The position numbers and the translations under genes are program-made. 64,000 bases of DNA from Zeus faber (Eukaryota; Chordata; Actinopteri; Zeiformes; Zeidae). This document shows positions 46,930-58,245 of this stretch, piece by piece. The stretch spans positions 21,606,047 to 21,670,046 of the forward strand of contig OY482848.1 in assembly GCA_960531495.1 (NCBI GenBank), written 5' to 3'. How positions within the stretch are numbered: position 1 is the first letter of the stretch; each line of letters begins with the position of its first letter. The notes beneath the pieces were generated by a model. The model was given only the letters and a program-made list of their open reading frames with translations. It was not told the DNA's origin and did no database searches.

Positions 46930-47705
46930 ACATGATCAAATTTCTCTGTCAGTTAATGTTGTTTTTTCAAGTCCATGATCCACCACATACCAGTTTACGT
47001 CAGCTATTGGGGCTGGCCAGTAGAACTCGTTCAAGTTATACCTGCTGGTCCTGTGTATGCATTTGAGTTTGACATTATGTTGACCTACCTCCGGCATAAT
47101 GCCAGGGTATGACTGGTCATCATCACCAAACAATACACCTCGCCACAATGATGAATCTCAAACCCGTCTGGTCGGTGTTGCTGTGTTTGTGGTTGCTGTG
47201 TTTGTGTAGCCATGCTACAGTCTGCAATCCCACACATCCTCTGCTGCCTGGCAGACACAACTGATGTGTCTGTATTTTGAGGATTCCAGGTGTGGTGCTG
47301 AACACTCGATGCATTTTCATAGATCCCTTTATTGCTGAAGGATGGCCGTTTAGTATTTTCTTTTTCCCTCACCTCCACATCTTCGTTGCTTACATGGAAT
47401 AGTTTCACATTTGTGCCTGACTCCGTAAAGCCCTTGATAAAGAGTCTTAGCATCAGGAATGTCCCTACCAAGGCATCTGCAGACCTCTTCAAAGCCCCTC
47501 CCACCCTGTTCGATGCACCAGATACTGCCCCACCCCATTCACTGAGATCTCCTACTTCCTCCACTTTTGGGTCAGGATATCATTGATACAACCGTGACTT
47601 TGCAAAGTACTCTGTCCTTCGTGTTGGGTCTGCATCTCTCCAATGCCTGTATAATCTTTGCTTTTCAGCGGCCCAAAATTTAGCCACATCCGCCAAAGGG
47701 AAAGT
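46930..47705 (-). pseudogene. fragment of a basic fish ORF with an RDADPxRR motif
   Basis: The - strand contains AAEKQRLYRHWRDADPTRRT at about 47,610-47,670, VGDLSE at about 47,540, and NLNEFYWPAPIADVNWY at about 46,985-47,035. Similar strings occur in uncharacterised multi-copy teleost proteins. The frame changes and stops intervene, so it is a dead copy. The family and its mobility are unknown to me; placement inside the insertion of unit B suggests a transposable origin. Confidence 0.45.
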
Positions 47706-48087
47706 AAAATACATAGGATAACGACAACAACAGACAACAATTACAACTTAAAAACCCTTTTTTTCAACTCCTAATGTCTTTTTGCAGCTTTTATACAAGG
47801 CTCTGTTATAGTCGTCGCAAGAGAGTCATGCAGCTTATGGCTTGCGCTGGTGGCATCATTCCCCATGCCCCACAGCCCTTCTAAAAGCGAAGAAAATCTC
47901 CCCATTCAAATGATTTGGTTTAAATGTTGTCCTGTGTAGCAAGAAAAAGGTGACATTTAATCAAACAGTTTGATTTTGATTCTGTGAAAAAAAATTGCTA
48001 AACAAAATGGAGGAAAGGTACAAGACTGTGTACATTATTATTTTAAGAGTGATGGAACTACTCACCCCATAAACCATTGTGAATGAT

Positions 48088-48127
48088 ACCTTTCCGATGA
48101 CATCAAACCTGATGTCATTGGAAAGGT
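48088..48127. repeat. 18-bp inverted repeat with 4-nt loop
   Basis: ACCTTTCCGATGACATCA (48088-48105) pairs with 48110-48127 with one mismatch. Confidence 0.9.
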
Positions 48128-48459
48128 ACTTCTTCTTGAATTCAACCTTTGTCATTATTATAGAGTCTATATTGGTTATAATGGTGTAATATATTGTGGT
48201 TTTGTTGTGTGCATGTTAACAATTGTAGAGTTCAGTAGTAGCAGTAACTTACTAGCCAACAGTGACGTTTTATTTCACAAAAGCTCTGCCCTCTACCTTC
48301 TTACTTATTGCTTGCTTTCCCGTGTGCATGTGCGCCCTGCTGAAAATTGGACTGTACCCATCAGCCAGTGCGGTAAACATTTCCATAGTAACAGTGAGCT
48401 TCACCAATCAGAGACGTCAGTGTTACATTTAGGATTACGGGTAGTGTATTGCTTCTCCA

Positions 48460-48500
48460 CGACATTGCAACCTTGTTTTTCTAAAACAAGGTTGATGTCG
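48460..48500. repeat. hairpin with 12-bp perfect stem and extended base
   Basis: CAACCTTGTTTT and AAAACAAGGTTG face each other across TCT. A further 6 bp (CGACAT/ATGTCG) pair after a 2-nt bulge. Confidence 0.85.
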
Positions 48501-48774
48501 TAAGGACTTGTGCCTTCTACAGGAGCAAATACCATTGTTGCAATGTCAGTGGTTATTTATAACTATATACTTACGTATATACAACTATACTTCACGTATA
48601 GCCTCAATATTGTATTATAAATGTATAATTTATATTATATACACTTATACATATAGGTTCTGTGGATCCAGTATTTCTTTCTCTTGTTGCTGTATATGGA
48701 TTTGCATTATTTTTTTTGTGAGATGAATTTTCCCAAGGAGTGATCTTATGTCATCTTAGATGGCGATGGACATG

Positions 48775-49035
48775 GGAGAGGTAGAGGAGGGGGCCGTGGA
48801 GGTGAAGGAATGGGCCGTGCAGGTGAAGGAAGGGGCCATGCAGGTGGAGGAGGTGGCTGTGGAGGTGGAGGAAGGGGCCGTGCAGATGGAGGAGGGGCCC
48901 ATGGAGGTGTAGGAGGCGGCCGTGCAGGAGGGGGATGGGGCCGTCAAGGTGGAGGAGGTGGCCGCGCAGGAGGGGGAGGGGGCCATCAGGGTGGAAGAGG
49001 TGGCCGCGCAGGTGGAGGAGGGAACCGTTGAGGAG
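48775..49035 (+). repeat. G-rich minisatellite encoding Gly/Arg- or Val/Glu-rich frames
   Basis: Imperfect 18-27-bp units around GGCCGTGCAGGTGGAGGA. One + frame reads GRGGGRGG-type repeats and another VEEVAVQVEEG-type, both short. No domain is attached, so I treat it as a repeat rather than a gene. Confidence 0.75.
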
Positions 49036-49291
49036 GACTGTTGCGCCGTTTTAGCGTCATCTGGGGTCATCAGGTGCACTGGGAAACCCCATTATACGAA
49101 ACACACAGCGCGCAACATGGTCTCTGTATAACGGGGTGGGGAGCCTGGGTTTTACTTAGTATTTTAATGTTTATGTGTAGTGACTTTTTTAAATAGTATG
49201 AGTAAATCTATTTAGATATATAATGTATATCTATTTATCAATCTATCAATCTATATATATATAGATATATATATCTATATATATATAGATA

Positions 49292-49378
49292 GAGGGGCCG
49301 TGCAGATGGAGGAGGGGCCCATGGAGGTGTAGGAGGCGGCCGTGCAGGAGGGGGATGGGGCCGTCAAGGTGGAGGAGG
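49292..49378 (+). repeat. 87-bp copy of the G-rich minisatellite inserted in a TA/TAGA tract
   Basis: Nearly identical to about 48,871-48,957 and in the same orientation. It interrupts an alternating TATATAGATA tract that resumes on the other side. Confidence 0.9.
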
Positions 49379-49759
49379 TATATATAGATATATATATCTA
49401 TATATATATATGTATATATGACAGTTGATTTAATATATTTTACTCTACAAAGTTCCGGCTGCTGCACTCGACAACTTTTTGTTGTTTTTTCGATATATAT
49501 ATATACAAAAATATTCAAAGTTTCTTTCTTTCTTTTGGAGAGCATTGTGAAAACCACTACTGCCCGTTCCGCTACCAACTGTACTAATATTAAAATGGCA
49601 ATATTAAGAAAAAAAAAAAGAACATGGACAACTTGTATGAAATTGTCAATTAATGTTGATTTTTCAAGTCCATTTTCTCAACATGGTGTTTCACTCCTTT
49701 TTGTCTTTCCTACTCTTTCATCGTCAAAATTAATGTATAATTTTGAAGGAAATGTTCAA

Positions 49760-50811
49760 TCTAGATGCAAAGATCTTTCAAGACATGTGTTGAAGACTTT
49801 GATATGATATCCTGTTTTCGTTCCAATCTATCAGTCTGTGTAATCTTTTGAAAATCTTGAGCCTCAATAGATACAACATTTGAGGATTTGTTGTGTAACA
49901 TTTCTAAATTATGTTTCTCCACTTCTTTGTTAGTAGCATAAATGTGAACCCTGTCATTGTCCTCTTCACTCGTTTCACACTTTATAAGCATTTTTACATC
50001 TGATTTTTTTCATCAGCAGAGGATACAGCATATTTACGTCAGATTTTTTCAAGTCTTCATCTTTTTTAATTTTTAGTTTACGTCTCGGTCGTTCCGCAAT
50101 GTTTTTGTGTTTTTGTCTAACAACATCTGTTGGCAAATTGATTTGTCCACAAGTTCATAACTTTTGGTTTCATGTACAGAGCTTGTCCTTTTACTGGAGA
50201 CAATTGATAGAAATCACCAACTGCAATTATGAGACTTTTCCAAAAGGAGAGAAGTCACCAGTTTGCTTAATTTGTCCTTGTCTTTCATGGACATATGTTA
50301 TTAATTGATCAACCATAGAAATGTTGTCAATAATTTCAACTTGGAGATTCCCTAACTTTTTGTAAAATTGTACATGTTTTCGGCTCCAAGTGGTTGATAT
50401 GGGAGGCTTGCATTTGAAAAGGAATTGTGGATTGTTGCCGGTTTCATGTTTTAGATTTACCCAGCACCACCAGAATAGAAAACATAAAATGGGTCCGGAT
50501 TTTCTGGAAGACTCATACGGACTCTGTGGTCACCAGTTGGAATGAATAGAATTTTTGGGATCTCATATTTGTACTTCCTTGGGCAGATATTTCTCTGTTT
50601 AAAAGATATACAGAACCCAATTTTGTTAATGCTTGTTTTGCATTGACGTTGTGTTTGACATTGAAGCTTCTCCTTGTGGTTGTTGTAGTAGTAATCCCAT
50701 TTCTCTCTCTGCTTTTGAAATGTAAGACACAATCAAAAATTTTCCAGAATATGCATGAATGACATATTGAATATCCATATTTTCATTCCGACATTGTGAA
50801 AGATCTCTCAT
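49760..50811 (-). mobile_element. Helitron-type helicase remnant
   Basis: Read from 50811 down: NENMDIQYVIHAYSGKF and VSYISKAEREMGLLL match the helicase-proximal domain of Helitron proteins. [13 protein letters not shown] follows. Then come PIF1-helicase motifs [10 protein letters not shown] (Walker B region), [27 protein letters not shown] and, near 49,900-49,960, VHIYATNKEVEKHN. Several frame changes and stops separate the pieces, and the N-terminal Rep part was not found. This is a dead fragment of a rolling-circle DNA transposon, most like the Helitron2/Helentron group. Confidence 0.72.
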
Positions 50812-51479
50812 TTACCCACATATCAGAAATGTGTCTTTTTAAAACTAAATATTTTTTTCTTTGTCATTTTTTTGTAAGCACTTTAAAAGGTTTGTTGAGA
50901 TATTGACATTTAATTAAAAGAATCTTCAACAACAAAAAAAAATTACTTTTCGGATTGAGAATCAGTTCATAAATTTATTTTACAATTTTTTTCAGCTTCA
51001 ACTTCATTATTGTCATTTTGTCTACTTTTGGAGCATTTTCAATCCAGAACAAACAATTTGTGTGAGGTGACCCGTGTTGCTGGAATTAAAATCTGTAGAA
51101 ATAATCAATTATTTTACCAATTGGTTCTACTGGTGACATTATACCATCTTTAAGGAAACAGTGGAATCAGTGATAAAACATTTGTGCAGCTAGTTTCAAA
51201 ATACAATGAAGAACTTCTTCCCATCGTGAATCAGCCAAAGAAAACCAACAAAACCATGTTGGTTTATCTAGTTGTCTAACCATAGCAAAAATATGCACTG
51301 CCAAAATGGCAAAAACCTCTTATAGGTTTCTTGACTTTATATCCTTCATCGAAATATATATATTTTTTATTTAATCTTTATTTGTTAACATTCCACAAGT
51401 AATCTTAGGGTTGTTCCCTTCTGCTGGTGCTACAGACAAAATCTTGTCAAAGTGCTGCTCTAATACTTCCTATACAATA

Positions 51480-52140
51480 GATTCAACATTCAAGAGGTTT
51501 ATTCGTCACATACATATACATACGTTCATAATTATATGCAGTGAAATGTCTTTGTAACGCACCAAGAGAATATGCACAATAGTTTCTAAACCAAACATAA
51601 TAGCTAACCTTACTTCTACCTGGCTAACTAACCGATTCCTAAAACATAATGCAGTTATTGCAAGAAGAAGCTCCCGCAGCTTGACAGCCAGTATGGTGCA
51701 GACTATGATATTGAAAAGTGAACTATAGCCGATGAACGGCAATCTCACATAGGCCCCCTTCCGGCCATCCAGGTGCGTGAGCGTTGTGTGCAATACCTGG
51801 GAGACCGAGTCATCCATGGATCTGTTCGGCCGTTACGCGAACTGCAGCGGGTCCAAGGTGCCGGTGAGGGAGGCGCAGATGTAATCCTTAATCAGCCTCC
51901 TGAAACACTTCATGACCACCGAGGTGAGGGCCACCGGACGGTAGTCATTCAGGCAGGCAGGAGAGGCGATCTTCAGGACAGGAATGATGGTGGACCTCTT
52001 GAGCAGGACCACTGATTCAGCCAGGGAGGCACTGAATATCCTAGTGAACTAGCTGGTGAGCACAGGTCTTTAGTACTCGCCAGCAATGCCATCTGGGCCC
52101 GCAGCTTTCCTGGTGTTCACACGCATCAGAGCCCTGCTTA
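51480..52140 (-). mobile_element. L2-like LINE, reverse transcriptase middle fragment
   Basis: The - strand reads LNDYRPVALTSVVMKCFRRL (about 51,910), LDPLQFA, RPNRSMDDSV and then FIGYSSLFNII. The last is polymerase motif A, where the catalytic Asp is replaced by Gly. An upstream part has AAGPDGIAGEY. The fragment is related to the one at 30,530-31,010 but covers an earlier part of the protein. Dead copy. Confidence 0.8.
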
Positions 52141-53560
52141 TGATTATCGTTATTATTTATAGATTTCTTTTTCATGTCTTATTTTTGAAAACATTCTCAG
52201 TACGGTCAGTAGTGACAGTAAATGAGTGAGTGTTTTTATTGATGAACATTGGTTGGTATACGGGGTTTCCCAATTTTCACTTACTCAATGTTGTCGTTGT
52301 GTGTCAATCACATCTGTCTGTAGGGCCACATCAATCTGTTTGGAGTGGTCTGCAACAACACTGTTGTACTTTCCAATCTCCTGAAGAAGGCGATTCTTGT
52401 CTACTGTCAACTTTCTTCGGAGACGATGGGGAAGCTTGTTGCTGTCTAAAAAGATGAACAAAGACAGGAAATGCAAATAATAATAATTATAATTCACATA
52501 TGAATACACACATAATATGTATATGTTATAATAAAACAATAAACAAACATTTTTTTCATATATCAGATAATTTAAATAAAAGCCTACATACCCTTCTCAC
52601 AGAGGAGGATTTGTTTCTGCTGCTTGACCAAGATGAAGACCCTCAATTTACTGCTGGAGATGTGCAGACCCATTACTTGGGTCTCTGTAGGTATGGGTTA
52701 GAGTGCGATAAAGCTCAGTGTACTGTAATATATGCATTGCAACTGAGCGCAGAAGACAACATGAACACAGATGTATCAAATAAGTAAAGCACTGCAAAAG
52801 GCATGTACTGTATATTGTTTTGTCCTTACTATTCTCTGCCCATTCATTGACCTCAGCAATCCACTGTATCAGTGATCTTTATCTGACTTTGTACATAAAC
52901 AAACCTGTACTTGGGCCACTACATCGGCCTGGACGGTCTCTGCGTCTCCCGCTGGACTTGCCGCGTCCATGGCAGCTCCTTTTTGGTGGAGCTCCGTGGC
53001 GAGTCCCCTCCAGACAGTGCCGGTTTGCACTCCTCTGCAGCCTTCTGTGTGTTTACAGTAATTAGTGTGAGTGTGAAACAGAGTTGCTGAGGTTGGCCCT
53101 TAAAAGTGCCTTTAGGGTTAACATCGCCTCGGACTACAATATAACAACACTGAGGTGGCTGAATTAATGCTGCAAGGAGAAAAATTTAATTATTCACTGA
53201 TAAACTCCAGTTTATATACACTGATCAGATGAACTGAATAACATTGATCATCCGTTCCAATGGCACCTGTCAAGGGGTGGGATACTGCATCTTAGGCAGC
53301 AAGTGAACAGTCAGTTCTTTAAGTTGATGTGTTGGAAGCGGGAAAAATGGCCAAATAGATCAGGGGAAAAGCTTAAGCTTTAGCATATGAAATGTTGGGA
53401 CAGACTAAAACTAAGGAGGTCACCCGCTGGGATAGTCATTGAGGCAACAGCCACACTAAAATTATGGTGCAAAAATTCAGACACTGCCACAAATGCTTTG
53501 GTGGTGTATTGGAGTCCATGAATTGTCAGGTAGTCGGAGTGACACCTGACCATGTCATAT
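52141..53560. other. noncoding, unidentified fragments
   Basis: A - strand frame near 52,290-52,445 reads PHRLRRKLTVDKNRLLQEIG and may be a coiled transposon piece (possibly KDZ-type, very uncertain). No other gene is recognised in this stretch. Confidence 0.3.
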
Positions 53561-54055
53561 CCAAAGACACAAGGCAGACAAATTGTTGGCCACAATTGCA
53601 TAGTGCATAGAGGCCTTTACTCATAATGTAAACAAATTCAACATAGATTTGCAATTGATATTTTACCATCATGTGTGGCAGGGTACATTTGGTTTTTTCA
53701 ACTTTTGTAGTAATACAGTTGAATGTGTCTAATGATTCAATTATAAATAACATTTTGAAAGAAAAATAATAAATAAAATAATAAAACTTTGCATTCTGAA
53801 ATCCACAATCATATTAATCATATATTATGGTATAGTGTCCTCCTTCTCCCCTGGCAGAATGTCAGGTTTTTACATACTGAAGAACAGTCCACTGCTGATG
53901 GTAAAGAAGATACAGTAGGAAGCCAAACACTGTTTTGAAGGGTCCTTCTGAAGTCTGTGGCGAGGAAGCGGTGGCCACAGGTGCAGCCGTCGAGGAGAAG
54001 CTTTTAAACAAACAAACATAACAGAATTTGAGCATATTCTGGATATACATTTTAT

Positions 54056-54064
54056 ATATATACA

Positions 54065-54130
<66 letters not shown>
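54056..54130. repeat. (TA)n microsatellite in the last intron of the mucin pseudogene
   Basis: About 75 bp of TA. It occupies the same intron position as the TA/CA tract of the intact copy. Confidence 0.95.
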
Positions 54131-54927
54131 TATATATTTGGGTTGTCAATCGATTAAATTATTGAATTGCGATTAATAACAATTACATTTTATTTTTCTT
54201 TATAGATATTTATTGCCTAGACTTTGTTTTGTTCAATTCCGAGAAGATCTCTGACCAAAGGTTCTGCAATTATTGAATTGGGCAAAGTATCAATTTGTAC
54301 AAAGCATATATTTTCCTCTTGATAGATACTTCAATTATTATCATAATTACTCTTAAACAGTTGTCCAAATTCATAACTTACTTGCTGTGATGGTGGAGGA
54401 GTTCACATTGAGGTTGGTGGTGCCAGAGTTGAATGAGTCTGGCAATGCTTGAACTGCACTGCTGGTACTAGGTACCGATGATGTGTCGCTAAAGACTAGT
54501 TCCGGATTTGTGATGTTGATCCATTACTAAAAAGCCCAACAAAGCAAAACAAGGCTTGCCTTGAATATAATCTGCCATTTTAGCCAGAGCCAATCCAATA
54601 AATACCACGGCATTATGCATTAAAATATAGGCATGTATACCACCTGCACAATATGTTGCTGTATAAGGAAATTTTCATGAATTTCATTTCAAAACACATA
54701 ACTGAAGGTTTAATAATTGATTGTTATAAAGAAATGTGTAATCGTCAAAATTCAATAGAATTTTAACAAAATGTTAATACGATTTAGTAAATACAATACT
54801 TACTTTTACTTCTGAATTTACCCTACTCCTGAGAAAAGTTGATGGAAATTAAGTGCTGTAGCCTCTGTTTACTGAGAGAATAATTTGGATATGTGGATTA
54901 GACAAAAGAAAATTGTATAGGTCACAG

Positions 54928-54931
<4 letters not shown>

Positions 54932-54972
<41 letters not shown>
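54932..54972. repeat. (TTA)n microsatellite beside the repeat exon of the pseudogene
   Basis: It corresponds in position to the (TTA)n tract at 39,127-39,153 of the intact copy, so the tract predates the duplication. Confidence 0.9.
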
Positions 54973-54977
<5 letters not shown>

Positions 54978-55344
54978 AAGTAGTGGTAGTAGAATTTTTT
55001 TTTTTTTTTTTAAGTTAAAGTTAAGTCTAAGTTTTAATTTCTTACCTCTGTGATAACATTGTCAGCCAGATTTGAAAGGCTGTTGTAGCTGAATCTGGAA
55101 AGTCCATTTGTAAAGTGTGTTGTATGCTAAATTATAGACCCAAACTCCCTTTGCTTGATAAAGGAATATTTGTGTTTGGGGCAGGAGTTGCTGGAGTTAA
55201 AGTTGTCACTGTTCCCATGGTAGATGTGGATACTGCAGTTGTAGTTGTTGGTCCTTGAGTTGTGGTTGTTGGTCCTGCAGCTGCAGGTGTGGGTCCTGCA
55301 ATTGTAGCTGTTTGTCCTGCAGTTGTACTTGTTGGTGCTGCAGT

Positions 55345-55685
55345 TGTAGTTGTAGGTCCTGCGTTTGTAGTTGTTGTTTGTCCAGTTGTACTGTAGTTGT
55401 GGGTCTTGCAGTTGTAGTTATGCGTCCTTGAGTTGTGGTTATGGGTCCTACAGTGGTTGTTCTTGGCCCTGCAATTGTAGCTGTTTGTCCTGCAGTTGTA
55501 CTTGTTGGTGCTGCAGTTGTGGTTGTGGGTCCAGCAGTTGTAGTTGTGGGTCCTTGCGCTGTAGTTGTTGGTCCTGCAGTTGTAGTTGTAGGTCCTGCGT
55601 TTGTAGTTGTTGTTTGTCCAGTTGTACTGTAGTTGTGGGTCTTGCAGTTGTAGTTATGCGTCCTTGAGTTGTGGTTATGGGTCCT
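55345..55685 (-). repeat. internal tandem duplication of the pseudogene repeat exon
   Basis: About 105 bp at 55,345-55,450 recur at 55,581-55,685 (spacing 236). A second block near 55,298 recurs near 55,470 (spacing 172). Confidence 0.8.
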
Positions 55686-56036
55686 GCAGTTGTAGTTGTG
55701 GTTCCTTGAGTTGTGATTGTTGGTTCTGCAGTGGTTGTTGTTGGTCCTGCAGTTCTAGTTGTTGTTTGTACAGTTGTAGTTGTGGGTCCTGCAGTTGTTG
55801 TTGTTGGTCCTGCCGTTGTGGTTGTTGGTCCTGCAGTTGTGGTTGTGTTGTAAGGGAAAAATATTCATATTTTATCAAATAAAAAGACAATTACATGTAA
55901 TGGCTTAAAATGTTAGAAGTTAAAAACTTTCTGCAAACATATGAGCTACAACGGTTTAATGTGTGAATGAATTCTGCATACATTTTATATAATGTGTAAA
56001 TAATACATTAAAAAAAAAATAATAATAAGACCTGTT

Positions 56037-56235
56037 TGCAATGATCCAGTAACACTACAGTGACAGTTCATCACTAAAAGCATCTTCCAAAGAACATTTC
56101 TGGAGTCAGCTTCTAGACAGAGAAGGTGCAGAAGACACACCCATCACCACTCAGAGCAAACTCCTGTTCAGAAAACGATGCTACTTAAAAATCAGGTATG
56201 ACACAGGCAGGGTGTTGTGCATGGAATTGGACCAA
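56037..56235 (-). promoter_or_regulatory. 5' exon / promoter block of the mucin pseudogene
   Basis: Homologous to 44,634-44,820. It has the same TATA-like GATTTTTAAGTA and the CAAACAG|GT donor. A 35-bp segment beginning near CACACCCATCACC differs from the intact copy. Confidence 0.5.
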
Positions 56236-56640
56236 TCAATTGTGATTCTTTTGGGTGCTCTGGACAAAAGTATGTTTCTACTGTATGTCATACGGTATAT
56301 ACAACCTAACTGGAAAGTGCAATCACTTAATCTAGGTATATGTTATTGTTGTTTTCTTTTATTTTAGTGCTAGAAGTCTAACTCATTAAAATACAATATT
56401 TGATTTTTATTTTGCATCAAACCAAATCAGGGACAAATCATCTGAGATAATTTCAATTCCTGTCATACAGCTTCATTACTGTGTAGGGTCAATATACTAC
56501 AAACAAACAAATAAATAGGTATATAGGTCTTTATTTTTTGGGGACATGTTAACAACATTGAGGTTTTTCCGTGTGCTCTCCCGGGATGTCAGAGCACTCA
56601 TGTTGCAGCACAGTAATGTAAACAAACTGGTCCGTCAATG

Positions 56641-57447
56641 GTCAGCAGCCCATTTATGCCACTATTCTTGAGGTGCCTAAAATTTTGACATTCTTGACAA
56701 TTTGACAGTATGTTGTCAATTTTCAAGAAAAAGACGATAGGATTGGTGTTAAACATTGCATTACAAATTGATAATGACACTATAGACACTGTAAAAATTC
56801 AGTTATAGCATTGTAGTAATTTAGTAATAACACTGTAATTTACACCTACTTGTCCATTCTTATCATGTCCATTTTATTGTCTACATATTTTTTTTATCCT
56901 CTACAGAAGTTTCTCATCTATTTATATTTTTATTTCATAGCCACAGCAAAGCTAATAATACTACCATACTGCCACTGAGCCCGACCACAGCCTTTACTTT
57001 AATTCATCCGGTGCATAGAACCACATTTGTATATTCTGCATATTTTTAATAATTGTTCTTATTTTTTCTTTTTCATAATTGAGTTGTTTTCTAATGCTAA
57101 TTGTTTGTACAGAAATGCATCACATTACATGACATTTCATTATGTCATTTATCAGACTCGTTTGTCCAAAGTGACTTACAATAAGTACATATGTCACAGT
57201 ATCAAACCAACTGTAATAACAGCCAGCTAAACATTCTCTAGAAACAAGCAGAATCAGTACTAGTGGAGTTAGAGAGAGCTTTTTTAGGAAGTATTTAGGA
57301 AGTATTTTAGACAGTAAAGGGATAAAATATGCTCATGGGGCAGACAGGTCAGTGCACTAATACTTACCGAGTACCAATCATTACACCAGTAGGTTCATGC
57401 TGATGGAAAGATTTTGATACACATTTAGATTTTATTTGAGAATTGAA

Positions 57448-57505
<58 letters not shown>

Positions 57506-58189
57506 TATTGATGATAATAAATCTTTCTTATTCCTCTTTTTCTTTCTTTCTTCACTCTTTCACACAGGTCACAGTGCTTGAACTGAATAGAAACTGCACC
57601 CACTACTAGAGCTATGCAATTGGGCAATTTTTGCCTTTAATTTCTATGGTAAATATGACATACAATTAATGACGAGGCTGCACTTCCATTCTGCCCCGCG
57701 GGTATATATTGCAGGTCAACTCCCACTTCCACTTCTTTTCACTGCTCAGCGCCTCAGAAGGGCCCCATACTGCAGCACAGTACTAGATCTGGTCCCTCCT
57801 CAGGCAACCTAGACGTTCCCTATCGCAGAGACTGCAATCTATTACAACCCTTCATGGGGCCGTATACCATCACGCAATAGTATGGTGAACACCCGAGGGA
57901 GGTTCAAGTAATAACGTACCCCCCACTGGCTTGCCAGATACGTATGTGATTGGATGTGTCAGGAAAAGAGCTCATGGAACACCTGCACATTTGTCTGTGC
58001 GCCTCACGGCATGTGGCAGTGCAGACCTAGCGACGTCTAACATTTAAAAGCCTGTGTCTGTGTATGGGGAGCTCCAAGATGCTGTCCGACATATATCTTC
58101 CATTGACACGCCCTGAAGAGGGCCCAAAAGAAGGACATTCCGCTGGTGGAGTGTAGGCGCAGTCCCTGAGGGGCCTCTAATGGCTCATG
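56641..58189. other. noncoding with small repeats
   Basis: It contains a SINE-like motif near 57,135-57,185 (ATCAGACTCGTTTGTCCAAA, then GTGACTTACA). This is a diverged relative of the insertion at 30,891. There is an (ATA)n tract at 57,447-57,505. The part from about 57,670 is G+C-richer and may be the end region of the neighbouring DIRS fossil. Confidence 0.5.
57447..57505. repeat. (AAT)n microsatellite
   Basis: About 59 bp of AAT trinucleotide. Confidence 0.95.
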
Positions 58190-58245
58190 TATCAGAATCA
58201 GAATCAGAATCAGAAATACTTTAATAATCCCAGGGGGAAATTACT
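58190..58245 (+). repeat. TCAGAA repeat with LINE/SINE-type 3' tail
   Basis: Repeated TCAGAA is followed by ACTTTAATAATCCCAGGGGG and AAATTA. This tail is seen at the end of many fish retroposons. Confidence 0.6.

Larger units (their letters stand above)
53868..55855 (-). pseudogene. decayed second copy of the SEA-mucin gene
   Basis: It keeps the exon order of the intact copy. A shorter, more diverse Thr-rich repeat exon lies at about 55,048-55,855. SEA exon 2 is at about 54,823-54,888, SEA exon 3 at 54382-54526 and the last exon at about 53,868-54,003. Exon 3 is 145 nt against 146 in the intact copy. A stop interrupts the start of the SEA domain (GSLGL then stop, against VVNLG). The repeat frame shifts to Gln/Leu-rich, and the hydrophobic tail is frameshifted. 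Host-gene pseudogene, or at most a strongly altered gene. Confidence 0.75.
45720..56640. repeat. tandem duplication unit B (decayed SEA-mucin locus with insertion)
   Basis: It matches unit A in order. Between its left-flank block (ending about 46,075) and its gene 3' flank (starting about 53,580) lie about 7.5 kb that unit A lacks; there the two blocks are only about 100 bp apart. The unit holds the broken mucin copy. Confidence 0.75.

Noticed and set aside
48735-49031. Gly/Arg-rich (RGG-like) frame, a possible RNA-binding protein
   Set aside because: Driven by a short G-rich minisatellite that reads as repeats in several frames. No attached domain, and part of it is duplicated into a TA tract.
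52285-52539. Possible KDZ-type transposase coiled segment
   Set aside because: Only a short basic, Leu-rich peptide is visible, with no catalytic motifs, so the family cannot be supported.
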